Shown: positions 1-7,943 of the stretch, one piece after another
Numbering within the stretch: position 1 is the first letter of the stretch
How the letters are laid out: the number at the start of each line of letters is the position of its first letter
Virus record (IMG/VR): IMGVR_UViG_3300007516_000027
Span: 1-51,510 of that record
DNA from: a virus
Direction: 5' to 3' (one strand)
DNA: 51,510 bases
Position numbers and translations under genes: made by a program
Notes under the pieces: generated by a model
The model's database searches: none
What the model was told of the DNA's origin: nothing
What the model saw: the letters and a program-made list of their open reading frames with translations, nothing else

Positions 1-1
1 A

Positions 2-124
2 GGCTCTGAGACTGCTAAAGCTAAAAAATATGGCGACGGTACGGGTGCTGGCGCGGAACAAGAAAAAATGGCTGACAAACGTCGTATGGGTGTTAGTAAG
101 GCCGTTAACAAGTTAGTAAAATAA
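2..124 (+). CDS. C-terminal end of a basic protein, partial
   Basis: About 40 codons of a gene entering from the left, ending in TAA. The last residues (KRRMGVSKAVNKLVK) are very basic and resemble residues 339-353 of the next gene product (KRIMGIGSAVKRLVK). It is therefore probably another head-associated basic protein of the same family. The start and the rest of the protein lie outside the window, so no function is assigned. Confidence 0.6.
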   Translation, partial: GSETAKAKKYGDGTGAGAEQEKMADKRRMGVSKAVNKLVK

Positions 125-127
125 CTA

Positions 128-135
128 TATAAATA
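128..135 (+). promoter_or_regulatory. T4-type late promoter TATAAATA
   Basis: Exact TATAAATA about 105 nt upstream of the polyprotein-like gene at 240. In T4 this -10 element alone is recognised by RNA polymerase carrying gp55 with the gp45 clamp, and both proteins are encoded in this window. Confidence 0.8.
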
Positions 136-150
136 ACAAAAGAGAAATAC

Positions 151-226
151 TCTTTTGGCGAGAGTTTTGCAACAGAATAACAATACTACTATAATAACAA
201 TACTAACTGCAGCTCTCCCCAAAAGA
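151..226 (+). repeat. 14-nt inverted repeat in the leader of the head polyprotein gene
   Basis: TCTTTTGGCGAGAG (151-164) pairs with CTCTCCCCAAAAGA (213-226) with one mismatch, enclosing about 48 nt. It lies between the late promoter and the ribosome binding site (AAAGGAATA). It could fold the mRNA leader just upstream of the start codon. A smaller hairpin AAAAGAG/CTCTTTT (138-156) overlaps the left arm and would compete with it. Confidence 0.5.
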
Positions 227-239
227 ACAAAGGAATAAT

Positions 240-2258
240 ATGGACTACCGTCAATCACTTAATGAAATCGGTGCGTTTTTGGAAACTCAACGAGTAGCCG
301 GCGTCGATGCTGCCTCTGGTTATACAGAGTTTTCTGACGCTAAGCTCAAAGAAATGATTCGTACCGCGCGCATGGGTCAGCACAGGCTGATTCGTGGTTC
401 AATCGCTGAAACTGAAAACATCCGTAAAATTGAATCTTGTACAATGCTTCTTGAAGCTCGTTCGCTGGCCGATATCAAAAAAGATCGTATCGACGTAGAA
501 GGCTTTATTAACAAGTCTAAGGATGTTGGCAAAAAGCCGCATTATCATCTAACCGATTTAGCGGATGAACTTGAAAAAGAACATCGGACTGCAATCGATG
601 CTCACAATGTTGGAGTTCGTGCTCGTAATGCCGCCCGCGGCGCTCGTAAAACAAAGAACGAGTCCGAAGAAATGGAAGAATCGCAATACCAACCACACCC
701 TGGTAAATTAGATAAAGCGGGCGATCAAAAGTATGTAGATAAGATGCGAGCTCTCAAAAAAGCCGCCGATTGCGATGACGCTGGAACACTGGCGGATGCT
801 AAGGCTCAATATTTGGGCAAACCTTTGCCATCCCAAGCCAAAAAGAATGAATCAGAAGAGCTTGATGAAACCAAGGGTCTTGAATCTATTAAACGAACAT
901 ACGACCCAAAAACAGGCGTAACCACTAATACTGCTGATGGCCCAGTTGCGCGAAGAATTCTGAGAAAACAAATTGTTGCTCGAGCCGCAACAAAAATTAA
1001 AGATCAGTGGGCAGTAAAAGAATCCGAAGAACTTGATGAACTATCTAAATCTACTCTGGGTTCGTATGTTAACAAGGCTGCAAACTCTGCTGCTCTATCC
1101 CATGGTGCGACCGCAACAAAAAGAGCGGAAGCTGACGAGGTCGATCGCTTTACCAATCGGCACATGAAAGATAAGTACAGCAATCAAGAAGTAATAAAGA
1201 GAGCAGTCGGCGCGGACCATATGTCTATGGCTAAATCCATGGAAACTACGGGCAAACGAATCATGGGTATTGGGTCTGCCGTCAAACGGCTCGTTAAAGA
1301 AGCACTAGACGCTACACAACGTGATAATAAATTTGACAACCACATGGCAAAAGGTGATGCTATTCGTAATAAGCAAGCACAAGCTCGTGAGAATGCCCGA
1401 GAAAAGAAAGCTGAGGATGAAGCAGAAGCTCTTAGGAAGCACGTGAGATCAGGCCGGTGGGATAAGAATGAATCCGAAGAACTTGACGAAATAATGGGCG
1501 CGTCCGATCATGCCCCCGATAAGGTGTTACGGAAAAATTCGTTGATTCATGCGAGAAGAAGAGGCGACAAGTTATTGGCTGCTGCGAAAGCAAGGATAGC
1601 TGCTGAACACGCTGCGATTGCAGCTAAGAAGGCTAGGTCGGTCAAAGAATCCGAAGAGATTGACGAAGGCGGTCCTCACACATTCGTGAATGTCGCTACA
1701 TCAACCAAAATTATCAAGCAAGCTGAGACTGCACTGGCCGCTAACCCAAATATGTTCCACGGCGCAGCAGCGGGAAACAAAACTCTGATTGCCGTTCACA
1801 AGAAACACATCGCGAAACACGCGGTACACGTAGCTGAGTCTGAAGACCAAGCAGCAAGGGCAATATTGAAAAAACGGCTAAAGGGTCTTAGCGCTTTTTT
1901 CGCCCGGCGCGATAAAGGCGCGCTCGTCGAAATGCATAGTATCCCATCAAATCATACTATTGAAGCTCAGGGCATCCGTGGTATGAAAGCTACTCCGTGG
2001 AGAAAATCCTTCAAGAACCACGATCACTTAGCTAAATGGGCTGATGAAAATGATTCGGTTGAGGTTCATGGTACACGTGATCTGGATCGTGTCAAGAATG
2101 ATGCGCACAAGAACGAATCTGAGACTGTTACTGAAGGCATTGGCCAACTCATGCAAAAGAGCTCGGCGACTCGAGTGGCTAAACTATTAGCTAAGCTCAA
2201 AGCAAAATCAAAACCAGCGCCAAACGCCGAATCTGGTAAATTAGAAGTTAAGGGATAA
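240..2258 (+). CDS. Head polyprotein-like protein with repeated prohead-protease sites
   Basis: 672 residues, rich in Lys, Arg, Ala and His. The linker (K/V)(N/K)ESEE(L/M/I)xE recurs at residues 139-147, 202-210, 259-267, 409-417 and 468-476, with a variant (KNESETVTE) at 624-632. Most end in L/I-x-E, the T4 gp21 cleavage consensus. The N-terminus MDYRQSLNE also ends in such a site. Cutting after the sites would give segments of roughly 57-156 residues. The scaffold gp22 carries the same KESEEL motif. It lies just upstream of the protease and scaffold genes, as head genes do in T4. Inference: a string of small basic head proteins released during prohead maturation. The alternative is an unprocessed structural protein with repeats. 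The start follows AAAGGAATA. Confidence 0.7.
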   Translation: MDYRQSLNEIGAFLETQRVAGVDAASGYTEFSDAKLKEMIRTARMGQHRLIRGSIAETENIRKIESCTMLLEARSLADIKKDRIDVEGFINKSKDVGKKPHYHLTDLADELEKEHRTAIDAHNVGVRARNAARGARKTKNESEEMEESQYQPHPGKLDKAGDQKYVDKMRALKKAADCDDAGTLADAKAQYLGKPLPSQAKKNESEELDETKGLESIKRTYDPKTGVTTNTADGPVARRILRKQIVARAATKIKDQWAVKESEELDELSKSTLGSYVNKAANSAALSHGATATKRAEADEVDRFTNRHMKDKYSNQEVIKRAVGADHMSMAKSMETTGKRIMGIGSAVKRLVKEALDATQRDNKFDNHMAKGDAIRNKQAQARENAREKKAEDEAEALRKHVRSGRWDKNESEELDEIMGASDHAPDKVLRKNSLIHARRRGDKLLAAAKARIAAEHAAIAAKKARSVKESEEIDEGGPHTFVNVATSTKIIKQAETALAANPNMFHGAAAGNKTLIAVHKKHIAKHAVHVAESEDQAARAILKKRLKGLSAFFARRDKGALVEMHSIPSNHTIEAQGIRGMKATPWRKSFKNHDHLAKWADENDSVEVHGTRDLDRVKNDAHKNESETVTEGIGQLMQKSSATRVAKLLAKLKAKSKPAPNAESGKLEVKG

Positions 2259-2260
2259 AA

Positions 2261-2674
2261 ATGCCAATCGCAGTATTAAAACAAACCGAAACTTTGGCTG
2301 TTGTCAAGGTTTACGGTGCAGGTGGGACTATTAATCTAGCTACTGACTTATTGTCGTCAACGATGATAGTACAAGGTACTCCAACCGTTAACATCACGTT
2401 CGCCCAATGGAATATTTCTCCAGGTGCGAGTGATAAAATTACGGTCGTTCGTGATGGAGTAAGTATCCTGAATCTGCAACAGAATGCAGGCGAATTAGAT
2501 ATGGGTGGAAATGGTGGCTATGCCGATAATATTAAAAACGACAAAGATATAGTTGTAACCACTACAGGTACAGGTGAAGTTTATCTGACCCTGCGTAAAG
2601 TATCTGGGTACAAATCTAAACTTAACCCAGAAACTTTTGGTAGTTATGACGATATAACATCTACTACAGCATAA
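2261..2674 (+). CDS. Probable small virion structural protein
   Basis: 137 residues, starting 2 nt after the previous stop, with the ribosome site AAGGGATAAAA overlapping that gene's end. Sequence alternates beta-prone stretches rich in Val, Thr, Gly and Asn, with no signal peptide or membrane segment. It lies between the head polyprotein and the prohead protease, so it is probably late and structural. I do not recognise a named family. It has no L-x-E tag at the N-terminus, unlike many late neighbours. Confidence 0.65.
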   Translation: MPIAVLKQTETLAVVKVYGAGGTINLATDLLSSTMIVQGTPTVNITFAQWNISPGASDKITVVRDGVSILNLQQNAGELDMGGNGGYADNIKNDKDIVVTTTGTGEVYLTLRKVSGYKSKLNPETFGSYDDITSTTA

Positions 2675-2680
2675 ATATAG

Positions 2681-2747
2681 TATAAATAGAAGTGTCACCC
2701 ACGGAATTACTAGTTCCAAGTGACTTTACTCAACCTTAGGAGATTAT
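2681..2747 (+). promoter_or_regulatory. Late promoter and two-tier hairpin leader of a homing endonuclease
   Basis: TATAAATA (2681-2688) is followed by a hairpin with outer pairs GTCAC/GTGAC and inner pairs GGAA/TTCC, then CTTAGGAG before the ATG at 2748. The same arrangement precedes the four other GIY-YIG genes of this window. Confidence 0.7.
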
Positions 2748-3686
2748 ATGAGCAACGAAATTATTTATGATAAAAGTCATCCGAAAAACTTAATAGTTTA
2801 TGAGATAATATATTTGCCTTGGGTCGGTAATGATAAAGGCCTGCCGTGGAAGTATATCGGTAGTACTATTAAAGATCTAACTAAATATTATGGTACAGTT
2901 AGCAGTAAAAGATGGAAAGATTTTTGGAAGAATGAAGTAAAACAACACCCGGACAGGTTTAGTAAAAGGGTGTTATTTAATTGTATAGATATCGAAAAAG
3001 GCGCTTTGTTGGAAATTGAAAATGATATTCAAGTTGAATTAAATGTGGTTAGTTCTAATGAATTCTTTAATTATTCATATGCAAATAGTGCAGGGTGCTT
3101 TGGTATTCCAATGCCCGGCGAGAAAAATCAGATGTTTGGTGTAAGGCGTAGTAAAGAATGGAAAGAGCAACATTGCATAAAAATGAAAGAAGTTAGTAAT
3201 ACGCCAGAATCTAAGAAATTAAGATCTGATATTCAGAAAATAGTACAAAATAGACCAGAAATAGCAGCAAATAAGAGTGTAAAACAATCCTCTAGATGGA
3301 AAGACCCAACGTCTAAATTAGTTAATAGTTTGTTAATATTACACCCATTAAGAGGTGTATCCCTGTATCCATTAGAATTTAGAAGTACGGGCGAATTTAG
3401 ACAATATGTTTTAGACAACAATTTATCTGGTATATCTGGAATATGTGAAACACTAGATCAAGCAAGAACATTGACCCTTGCTGTAAGGAATACACAGCTT
3501 GGTGGCTCAAATAGAAAACTAATTATTGAATATCTTTTGAATCCAGATAATTGTAAAATAAAGAAGCCAATGTATAAATATATCACAGATAATAGATCAA
3601 CACTTGACTATTTTGTAAATTACCTAAAAACTTGTTCGGAACAAGTTCAACGAAAATTCTGTGTTTCACTGATAAAGGAAGTTTAA
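2748..3686 (+). CDS. GIY-YIG-like homing endonuclease
   Basis: 312 residues. The N-terminal domain has the GIY-YIG pattern in a divergent form: IIYLPWV, then KYIGST about 20 residues later, then KYYG. The first residues MSNEIIY match the start of the endonuclease encoded at 9600-10379. The middle has Asn/Lys-rich segments of the kind used for DNA contacts (MFGVRRSKEWKEQH). The gene is AT-rich compared with its neighbours and has its own late promoter and hairpin leader. It lies between the structural gene and gene 21 without breaking either; its stop touches the gene 21 start. It likely moves itself by cutting phage genomes that lack it. Target site unknown. Confidence 0.75.
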   Translation: MSNEIIYDKSHPKNLIVYEIIYLPWVGNDKGLPWKYIGSTIKDLTKYYGTVSSKRWKDFWKNEVKQHPDRFSKRVLFNCIDIEKGALLEIENDIQVELNVVSSNEFFNYSYANSAGCFGIPMPGEKNQMFGVRRSKEWKEQHCIKMKEVSNTPESKKLRSDIQKIVQNRPEIAANKSVKQSSRWKDPTSKLVNSLLILHPLRGVSLYPLEFRSTGEFRQYVLDNNLSGISGICETLDQARTLTLAVRNTQLGGSNRKLIIEYLLNPDNCKIKKPMYKYITDNRSTLDYFVNYLKTCSEQVQRKFCVSLIKEV

Positions 3687-4334
3687 ATGATACTGTTAAA
3701 AGAGTGGTCGGAACCAGCAAATATTGAATATCTGAATGAAGCAGGTGCCGATGGGATTAAACACACATATCTAACTGGGATATTCGCAGAAGCTGAATTA
3801 AAAAACAGAAATAATCGTATCTATCCACAGGCGGTTATGGAATCCGCCATTAAGAAATATTGTGAAGATTACGTATCAAAGGGCCGAGCAATCTCAGAAT
3901 TATCACATCCAGAAAATCGGCCGATGCCGAAACCAGAATTCGCGAGTCATTTGGTGACAGAGTTGAAGATGGTTGGTTCCAAGGCGATGGGCCGTGCACG
4001 TGTTCTAAAAACACCTCAGGGCCAGATTCTTGAAGGTTTGTTATCCGGCGGCGTCAAAATGGGTGTTTCTACTCGCGCGCTCGGCTCGGTTTATGAATCT
4101 AATGGAACTACCTATGTAAAAGATGACTTTGCTCTTTTTGCTGTGGATGCAGTAGTAGATCCGTCCGGCATCAATTGCTTTGTAGACGCTATCAATGAAT
4201 CACAAGAATGGCTCATTACAGACTCGGGTCAAGCTGTAGAACAGACTAAAAAGCTACTCAAACCAAAACTAACTGAAACTCAAAAACTCACGTTGTTTAC
4301 CGACTTCCTGAAAGCAATTTCGGCGAAAAAGTAA
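3687..4334 (+). CDS. 21: Prohead core protein protease gp21
   Basis: 215 residues, the usual length for T4 gp21, a serine protease of the prohead core. The catalytic pair is visible as His74 in ELSHPENRP and Ser128 in GVSTRALG, as in the herpesvirus-protease-like U9 family. It matures the head by cutting scaffold, capsid and internal proteins after L/I-x-E. Its own N-terminus has YLNE (residues 15-18), a likely self-cleavage site. It starts directly at the endonuclease stop, so its translation may be coupled, and is followed by gene 22 with its own late promoter. Confidence 0.95.
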   Translation: MILLKEWSEPANIEYLNEAGADGIKHTYLTGIFAEAELKNRNNRIYPQAVMESAIKKYCEDYVSKGRAISELSHPENRPMPKPEFASHLVTELKMVGSKAMGRARVLKTPQGQILEGLLSGGVKMGVSTRALGSVYESNGTTYVKDDFALFAVDAVVDPSGINCFVDAINESQEWLITDSGQAVEQTKKLLKPKLTETQKLTLFTDFLKAISAKK

Positions 4335-4364
4335 CTATATTGATGGAACCCGAAATTTAAGTTG

Positions 4365-4372
4365 TATAAATA
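4365..4372 (+). promoter_or_regulatory. T4-type late promoter TATAAATA for gene 22
   Basis: Exact TATAAATA 23 nt upstream of the gene 22 ATG, in the short gap after gene 21. Confidence 0.85.
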
Positions 4373-4394
4373 ACATATCCAATAAGGAACACGT

Positions 4395-5465
4395 ATGAAA
4401 ACCGTAGAAGACAAATTGATCGAACTGGCCCAACTTGCCGAAGATCTAAAAACACAAGAAACTTTGGCGCTTGAAGAAGTCGCCGAAGTAGTAGTAGAAA
4501 AACACGAAGACGAAGACGAAGATGAAGATGATAAGTCTGATGGCAAGTCTGAAATCGAGACCGATGATGATGAAGATTCAGACGGCGACGGCAAAGAAGA
4601 TAAACCAGATTTCGTAGATCACGACAAAGATGGCGACAAGGAAGAAGACTTCAAGAAAGCTATCAAAGACAAAAAAGCAAAAGATGTTAAAGAATCTGAG
4701 GAACTAAAAGTGGATCTAGGTAAACTATTTGAAGGTCAAGACCTATCAGAAGAATTTAAGACTACCGCGGCAGAGCTCTTTGAAGCAGCTGTATCTATGC
4801 GTGTAGAACAAGAATTGGAAGTTAAAGTTGCGGCACTATTGGCCACAAATGAAGAACTCCAAGAAGGTTTTAAAGCAGCCGCTCTAGAAGAGTCGGTTGC
4901 ATTGAAAGAAAGTCTAGTTGACAAAGTTGATGGATATCTTGACTTTATGGTCGAGCAGTGGATGGAAAAAAATGAACTAGCAATTAACCGCGGAATTAAG
5001 ACAGAAATTCTTGAGTCTTTTGTTTCCGGCATGAAGACAGTATTCGAAAGTCACTATATTGATGTACCAGATGAAAAATATGACTTAGTAGAAGCTGCCC
5101 AAGCCGAAGTAGCAGAACTTGAAGCCCGTCTCGATGAAGAGGTTGCAAAAACAGTTGAACTGGTTTCGACACTCAAAGAAATTAATCGTCAGATTATGAT
5201 CGATGAAGCTGTTGAAGGCCTCGTAGAAACTGATGCTGAAAAGTTTCGCGCCCTGGCAGAGGAACTGAGCTACGTAGAAGAAGGTTTTGACAAAAAGCTT
5301 GCCGTGATCAAAGAGAGTTATTTCTCTGCATCCGCTAAGCCTGAAGTTACAACCCTTGTCGAAGAGTTCATGACTGACGGACCTGTTGAAACTCTTGAAG
5401 AGAGCACTAAGATATCTCCAGACATGGCAAGATACCTAACTGCAATCGAACGATCCACACAATAA
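4395..5465 (+). CDS. 22: Prohead core scaffolding protein gp22
   Basis: 356 residues. Residues about 36-75 are almost purely Asp/Glu/Lys, followed by KESEELKVDLGKLFEG and long helical, coiled-coil-like segments, as in T4 gp22. The order 21-22-23 matches T4. The scaffold forms the prohead core and is degraded by gp21; several L-x-E sites (LFE, LFEA) are present. The KESEEL motif is shared with the polyprotein encoded at 240-2258, which may mark a common docking or cleavage signal. It has its own late promoter and the ribosome site AAGGAACAC. Confidence 0.93.
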   Translation: MKTVEDKLIELAQLAEDLKTQETLALEEVAEVVVEKHEDEDEDEDDKSDGKSEIETDDDEDSDGDGKEDKPDFVDHDKDGDKEEDFKKAIKDKKAKDVKESEELKVDLGKLFEGQDLSEEFKTTAAELFEAAVSMRVEQELEVKVAALLATNEELQEGFKAAALEESVALKESLVDKVDGYLDFMVEQWMEKNELAINRGIKTEILESFVSGMKTVFESHYIDVPDEKYDLVEAAQAEVAELEARLDEEVAKTVELVSTLKEINRQIMIDEAVEGLVETDAEKFRALAEELSYVEEGFDKKLAVIKESYFSASAKPEVTTLVEEFMTDGPVETLEESTKISPDMARYLTAIERSTQ

Positions 5466-5481
5466 TCTAATTTTTAGATTA

Positions 5482-5489
5482 TATAAATA
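5482..5489 (+). promoter_or_regulatory. T4-type late promoter TATAAATA for gene 23
   Basis: Exact TATAAATA 28 nt before the gene 23 start, followed by AAAAGGAAAATAAA as a strong ribosome binding site. Confidence 0.85.
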
Positions 5490-5516
5490 ATATATCCATT
5501 ACAAAAGGAAAATAAA

Positions 5517-6779
5517 ATGGCTACAAATCAAGACTTGCTGAAAAAGTGGGCTCCAATTCTGGACTCAGTTTCGATGCCAAAAATCGTTGATCATCAACGT
5601 AAAATGGACACAGCTGTCCTACTCGAAAACCAAGAACGCTCAGCCCGTGAAGAACGTGCTGCCCTGTTTGAAGATGCTCCAGGTAACTCTGCTGGCGACT
5701 TGCCTAACACCGGTGGTGTTGCTCGTTTCGACCCAGTACTGATTAGCTTGGTTCGCCGTGCTATGCCTGCCATGATCGCTTACGACATGTGCGGTGTTCA
5801 GCCAATGACTCTGCCTACAGGTTTGATCTTCGCGATGAAATCTAAGTATTCGACACAAGGTGGTACTGAGGCTCTGTTCAACGAAGCTGATACAGACTTC
5901 GCTGGTAAAGGTACTCACGCAGGTGGTCCTGAAGTTGCTGGTTCAACAACCGGTACAGGTATGTCTACAGCAGAAGCAGAAACATTGGGTTCACTTACTG
6001 GTACTCCAGGTGGTACATTCAATCAGATGGCATTCAGCATCGAAAAGACTTCAGTAGTTGCGGTTTCCCGTGCTCTGAAAGCAGAATACAGTGTTGAGCT
6101 TGCTCAAGACTTGAAATCTGTTCATGGTCTGGACGCAGAAGCTGAACTGTCAAACATTCTGTCACAAGAAATTATCAACGAAATCAACCGTGAAGTTATC
6201 CGTACAGTGTACGTATCGGCACAAGTTGGTGCCCAAGTCGGTACAGCTGTTGCAGGTGCATTCGATCTGGATATTGACTCAAACGGTCGGTGGTCAGTTG
6301 AGAAGTTTAAAGGTCTGATGTTCCAAATCGAACGTGAAGCCAATGCGATCTATCAACAAACACGTCGCGGCAAAGGCAACTTTATTGTTTGCTCTTCCGA
6401 CGTAGCTTCTGCTTTGGCAATGGCTGGTGTTCTGGACTACGCTCCAGCGATCAGTGCTGATCTGAAAGTTGACGAGGCTTCTTCTACATTCGCTGGTGTC
6501 CTGAATGGTCGCTACAAAGTGTATGTTGATCCGTTTGCTGCAAATCAAACAGCCGAGCAGTTCTTGATGGTTGGTTACAAAGGTTCTAGCCGCTTCGATG
6601 CTGGCGCTTTTTACTGCCCGTACATTCCGCTGACACTGTACCGTGCTACTGATCCTAACACGTTCCAACCAAAACTGGCTTTCCGCACACGTTATGGCTT
6701 CGTTGCTAACCCATTTACCTCACTGGCATCTGGAACCAACATTTACTTTAGAAAAATTCGCGTTTTGAATTTGATGTAG
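5517..6779 (+). CDS. 23: Major capsid protein gp23
   Basis: 420 residues, shorter than T4 gp23 (521). The N-terminal propeptide ends in LFE (50-52) followed by DAPGNSAG, a good gp21 cleavage site. The body carries gp23 hallmarks such as RFDPVLISLVRRAMP and FARKSxY-like IFAMKSKYS, and it ends in IYFRKIRVLNLM. It forms the hexameric lattice of the head. Strong codon use, an own late promoter and a strong terminator right after it fit a highly expressed late gene. Confidence 0.96.
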   Translation: MATNQDLLKKWAPILDSVSMPKIVDHQRKMDTAVLLENQERSAREERAALFEDAPGNSAGDLPNTGGVARFDPVLISLVRRAMPAMIAYDMCGVQPMTLPTGLIFAMKSKYSTQGGTEALFNEADTDFAGKGTHAGGPEVAGSTTGTGMSTAEAETLGSLTGTPGGTFNQMAFSIEKTSVVAVSRALKAEYSVELAQDLKSVHGLDAEAELSNILSQEIINEINREVIRTVYVSAQVGAQVGTAVAGAFDLDIDSNGRWSVEKFKGLMFQIEREANAIYQQTRRGKGNFIVCSSDVASALAMAGVLDYAPAISADLKVDEASSTFAGVLNGRYKVYVDPFAANQTAEQFLMVGYKGSSRFDAGAFYCPYIPLTLYRATDPNTFQPKLAFRTRYGFVANPFTSLASGTNIYFRKIRVLNLM

Positions 6780-6820
6780 TATTTGCTTATCATCTACCAA
6801 AAGATGATAGTAGAAAACAC

Positions 6821-6846
6821 AAAAGAGACCTTCGGGTCTCTTTTTT
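6821..6846 (+). terminator. Strong intrinsic terminator after gene 23
   Basis: AAAAGAGACC-TTCG-GGTCTCTTTT with a UUCG tetraloop followed by six T. A separate hairpin TATCATCT/AGATGATA lies just before it (6788-6809). The same GAGACC-TTCG-GGTCTCTTTTTT recurs at 7823-7843. Confidence 0.9.
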
Positions 6847-6864
6847 AGATTTGAATTTAGTAGT

Positions 6865-6932
6865 TATAAATAAGTGGTAATCGCGAACCGTCAAGTTCCA
6901 TTACCTTTAGTCAACCGTTCTTAGGAGTCTTT
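6865..6932 (+). promoter_or_regulatory. Late promoter and two-tier hairpin leader of a homing endonuclease
   Basis: TATAAATA (6865-6872), then outer stem GGTAAT/ATTACC with inner stem GAAC/GTTC, then TTAGGAGTCTTT before the ATG at 6933. The outer stem and ribosome site are the same as in the leader of the endonuclease at 10923-11879, while the inner stem differs but still pairs. Confidence 0.7.
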
Positions 6933-7823
6933 ATGACCAACAAAACTATTTATTATGTTTATGCCTATATTCGCGCGAACGAAAGTGCGACAGGCAAACT
7001 TGGTGAACCGTATTACATCGGCAAAGGGTGTAATAATCGGGCTTATATCAGGCACGGCAGAATATCTGTGCCAAAAGATATATCTAAAATCATCTTCATC
7101 GAAACTAATTTAACTGAAGCAGCAGCCTTTATACTTGAGCAGAGTACGATAAAGCACTACGGTCGTGTAAATAATAGTACCGGAGTGCTTCATAATCTCA
7201 CAGATGGTGGTGAGGGTGTTAGTGGGCTTATTATGACCGAAGATGCTCGTGAAAATATGCGAAGATCAAAAGACATATATCGAGTTATAGAACTCCGGAG
7301 ATTCAAAGAAACCAAATGTGTTCTTGTAAGCGAACTCCAACTATATCTTGATGCTGGCTGGACTATCGGGCTATCGGAAGAACATCGTGAGGAAAATAAA
7401 ATCGACCGTTACGAATCTCTCTCAGAAAAATTGACTGGTCGTAGCTTTTATTCTCGCCCGGATGGTACATACTATGGTCGTTTATATAAAGATTACCCAG
7501 ATATTCAAAAGCTCGGTCTCATCACATCACCAAAAACTGAACTCCAAAGTGTGTCTGCCAAAACAAACCTAAAGTCCGCAGTAGCATTCAATACTGATAC
7601 TCTATTCTATAATGATGGAGTAAAGAACAAAAAGTTCAAAACAGACCCCGGAACACCGTGGATACTCGGTTGTATAGATTGGGATAGGTCTGCCCAGTCA
7701 GCCGGATGTTCTGCCAAACTTAAGGGTTCACAAACTTGGAATAATGGGATAGCAGCGTCTAGGTTTAGACCTGGTACCCAGCCTGAAGGTTGGATTCGAG
7801 GTATGCTACCGCGTAATAGATGA
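6933..7823 (+). CDS. GIY-YIG homing endonuclease
   Basis: 296 residues. The N-terminal GIY-YIG domain reads YYVYAYIR then EPYYIGKG, with a downstream Glu in FILEQ and the segment HNLTDGGEG common to this class. The C-terminal half has repeated short DNA-binding-like modules (WTIGLSEEHR, WIRGMLPR). It lies between the capsid gene terminator and a second copy of the same terminator, without disrupting a gene. It has its own late promoter and hairpin leader. It is closely related to the genes at 10923-11879 and 25851-26441 through the start MTxxxIYYxYAY. Confidence 0.88.
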   Translation: MTNKTIYYVYAYIRANESATGKLGEPYYIGKGCNNRAYIRHGRISVPKDISKIIFIETNLTEAAAFILEQSTIKHYGRVNNSTGVLHNLTDGGEGVSGLIMTEDARENMRRSKDIYRVIELRRFKETKCVLVSELQLYLDAGWTIGLSEEHREENKIDRYESLSEKLTGRSFYSRPDGTYYGRLYKDYPDIQKLGLITSPKTELQSVSAKTNLKSAVAFNTDTLFYNDGVKNKKFKTDPGTPWILGCIDWDRSAQSAGCSAKLKGSQTWNNGIAASRFRPGTQPEGWIRGMLPRNR

Positions 7824-7843
7824 GACCTTCGGGTCTCTTTTTT
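7822..7843 (+). terminator. Intrinsic terminator, copy of the gene 23 terminator
   Basis: GAGACC-TTCG-GGTCTC followed by a T run, starting at the endonuclease stop codon. It is identical over 22 nt to the terminator after gene 23, so the endonuclease gene is bracketed by a direct repeat. Confidence 0.9.
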
Positions 7844-7931
7844 CGTCTGCATTTTGAGATCTATTTTGCCGCACGTTATAGGAAGTTCTGGGACTGTGGT
7901 CACAAGGTCTTCCTACTGAAATATTCGTTCG

Positions 7932-7939
7932 TATAAATA
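7932..7939 (+). promoter_or_regulatory. T4-type late promoter TATAAATA
   Basis: Exact TATAAATA ending only 4 nt before the ATG at 7944. In T4 late promoters transcription starts about 6 nt downstream of this box, which here is at or just inside the start codon, so the message from this promoter would be nearly leaderless. The 100 nt before it look non-coding. Confidence 0.65.
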
Positions 7940-7943
7940 GATA

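Noticed and set aside
4280-4594. Minus-strand serine-rich ORF opposite gene 22
   Set aside because: It is the mirror of the Asp/Glu-rich codons of the scaffold gene and has no promoter or ribosome site.
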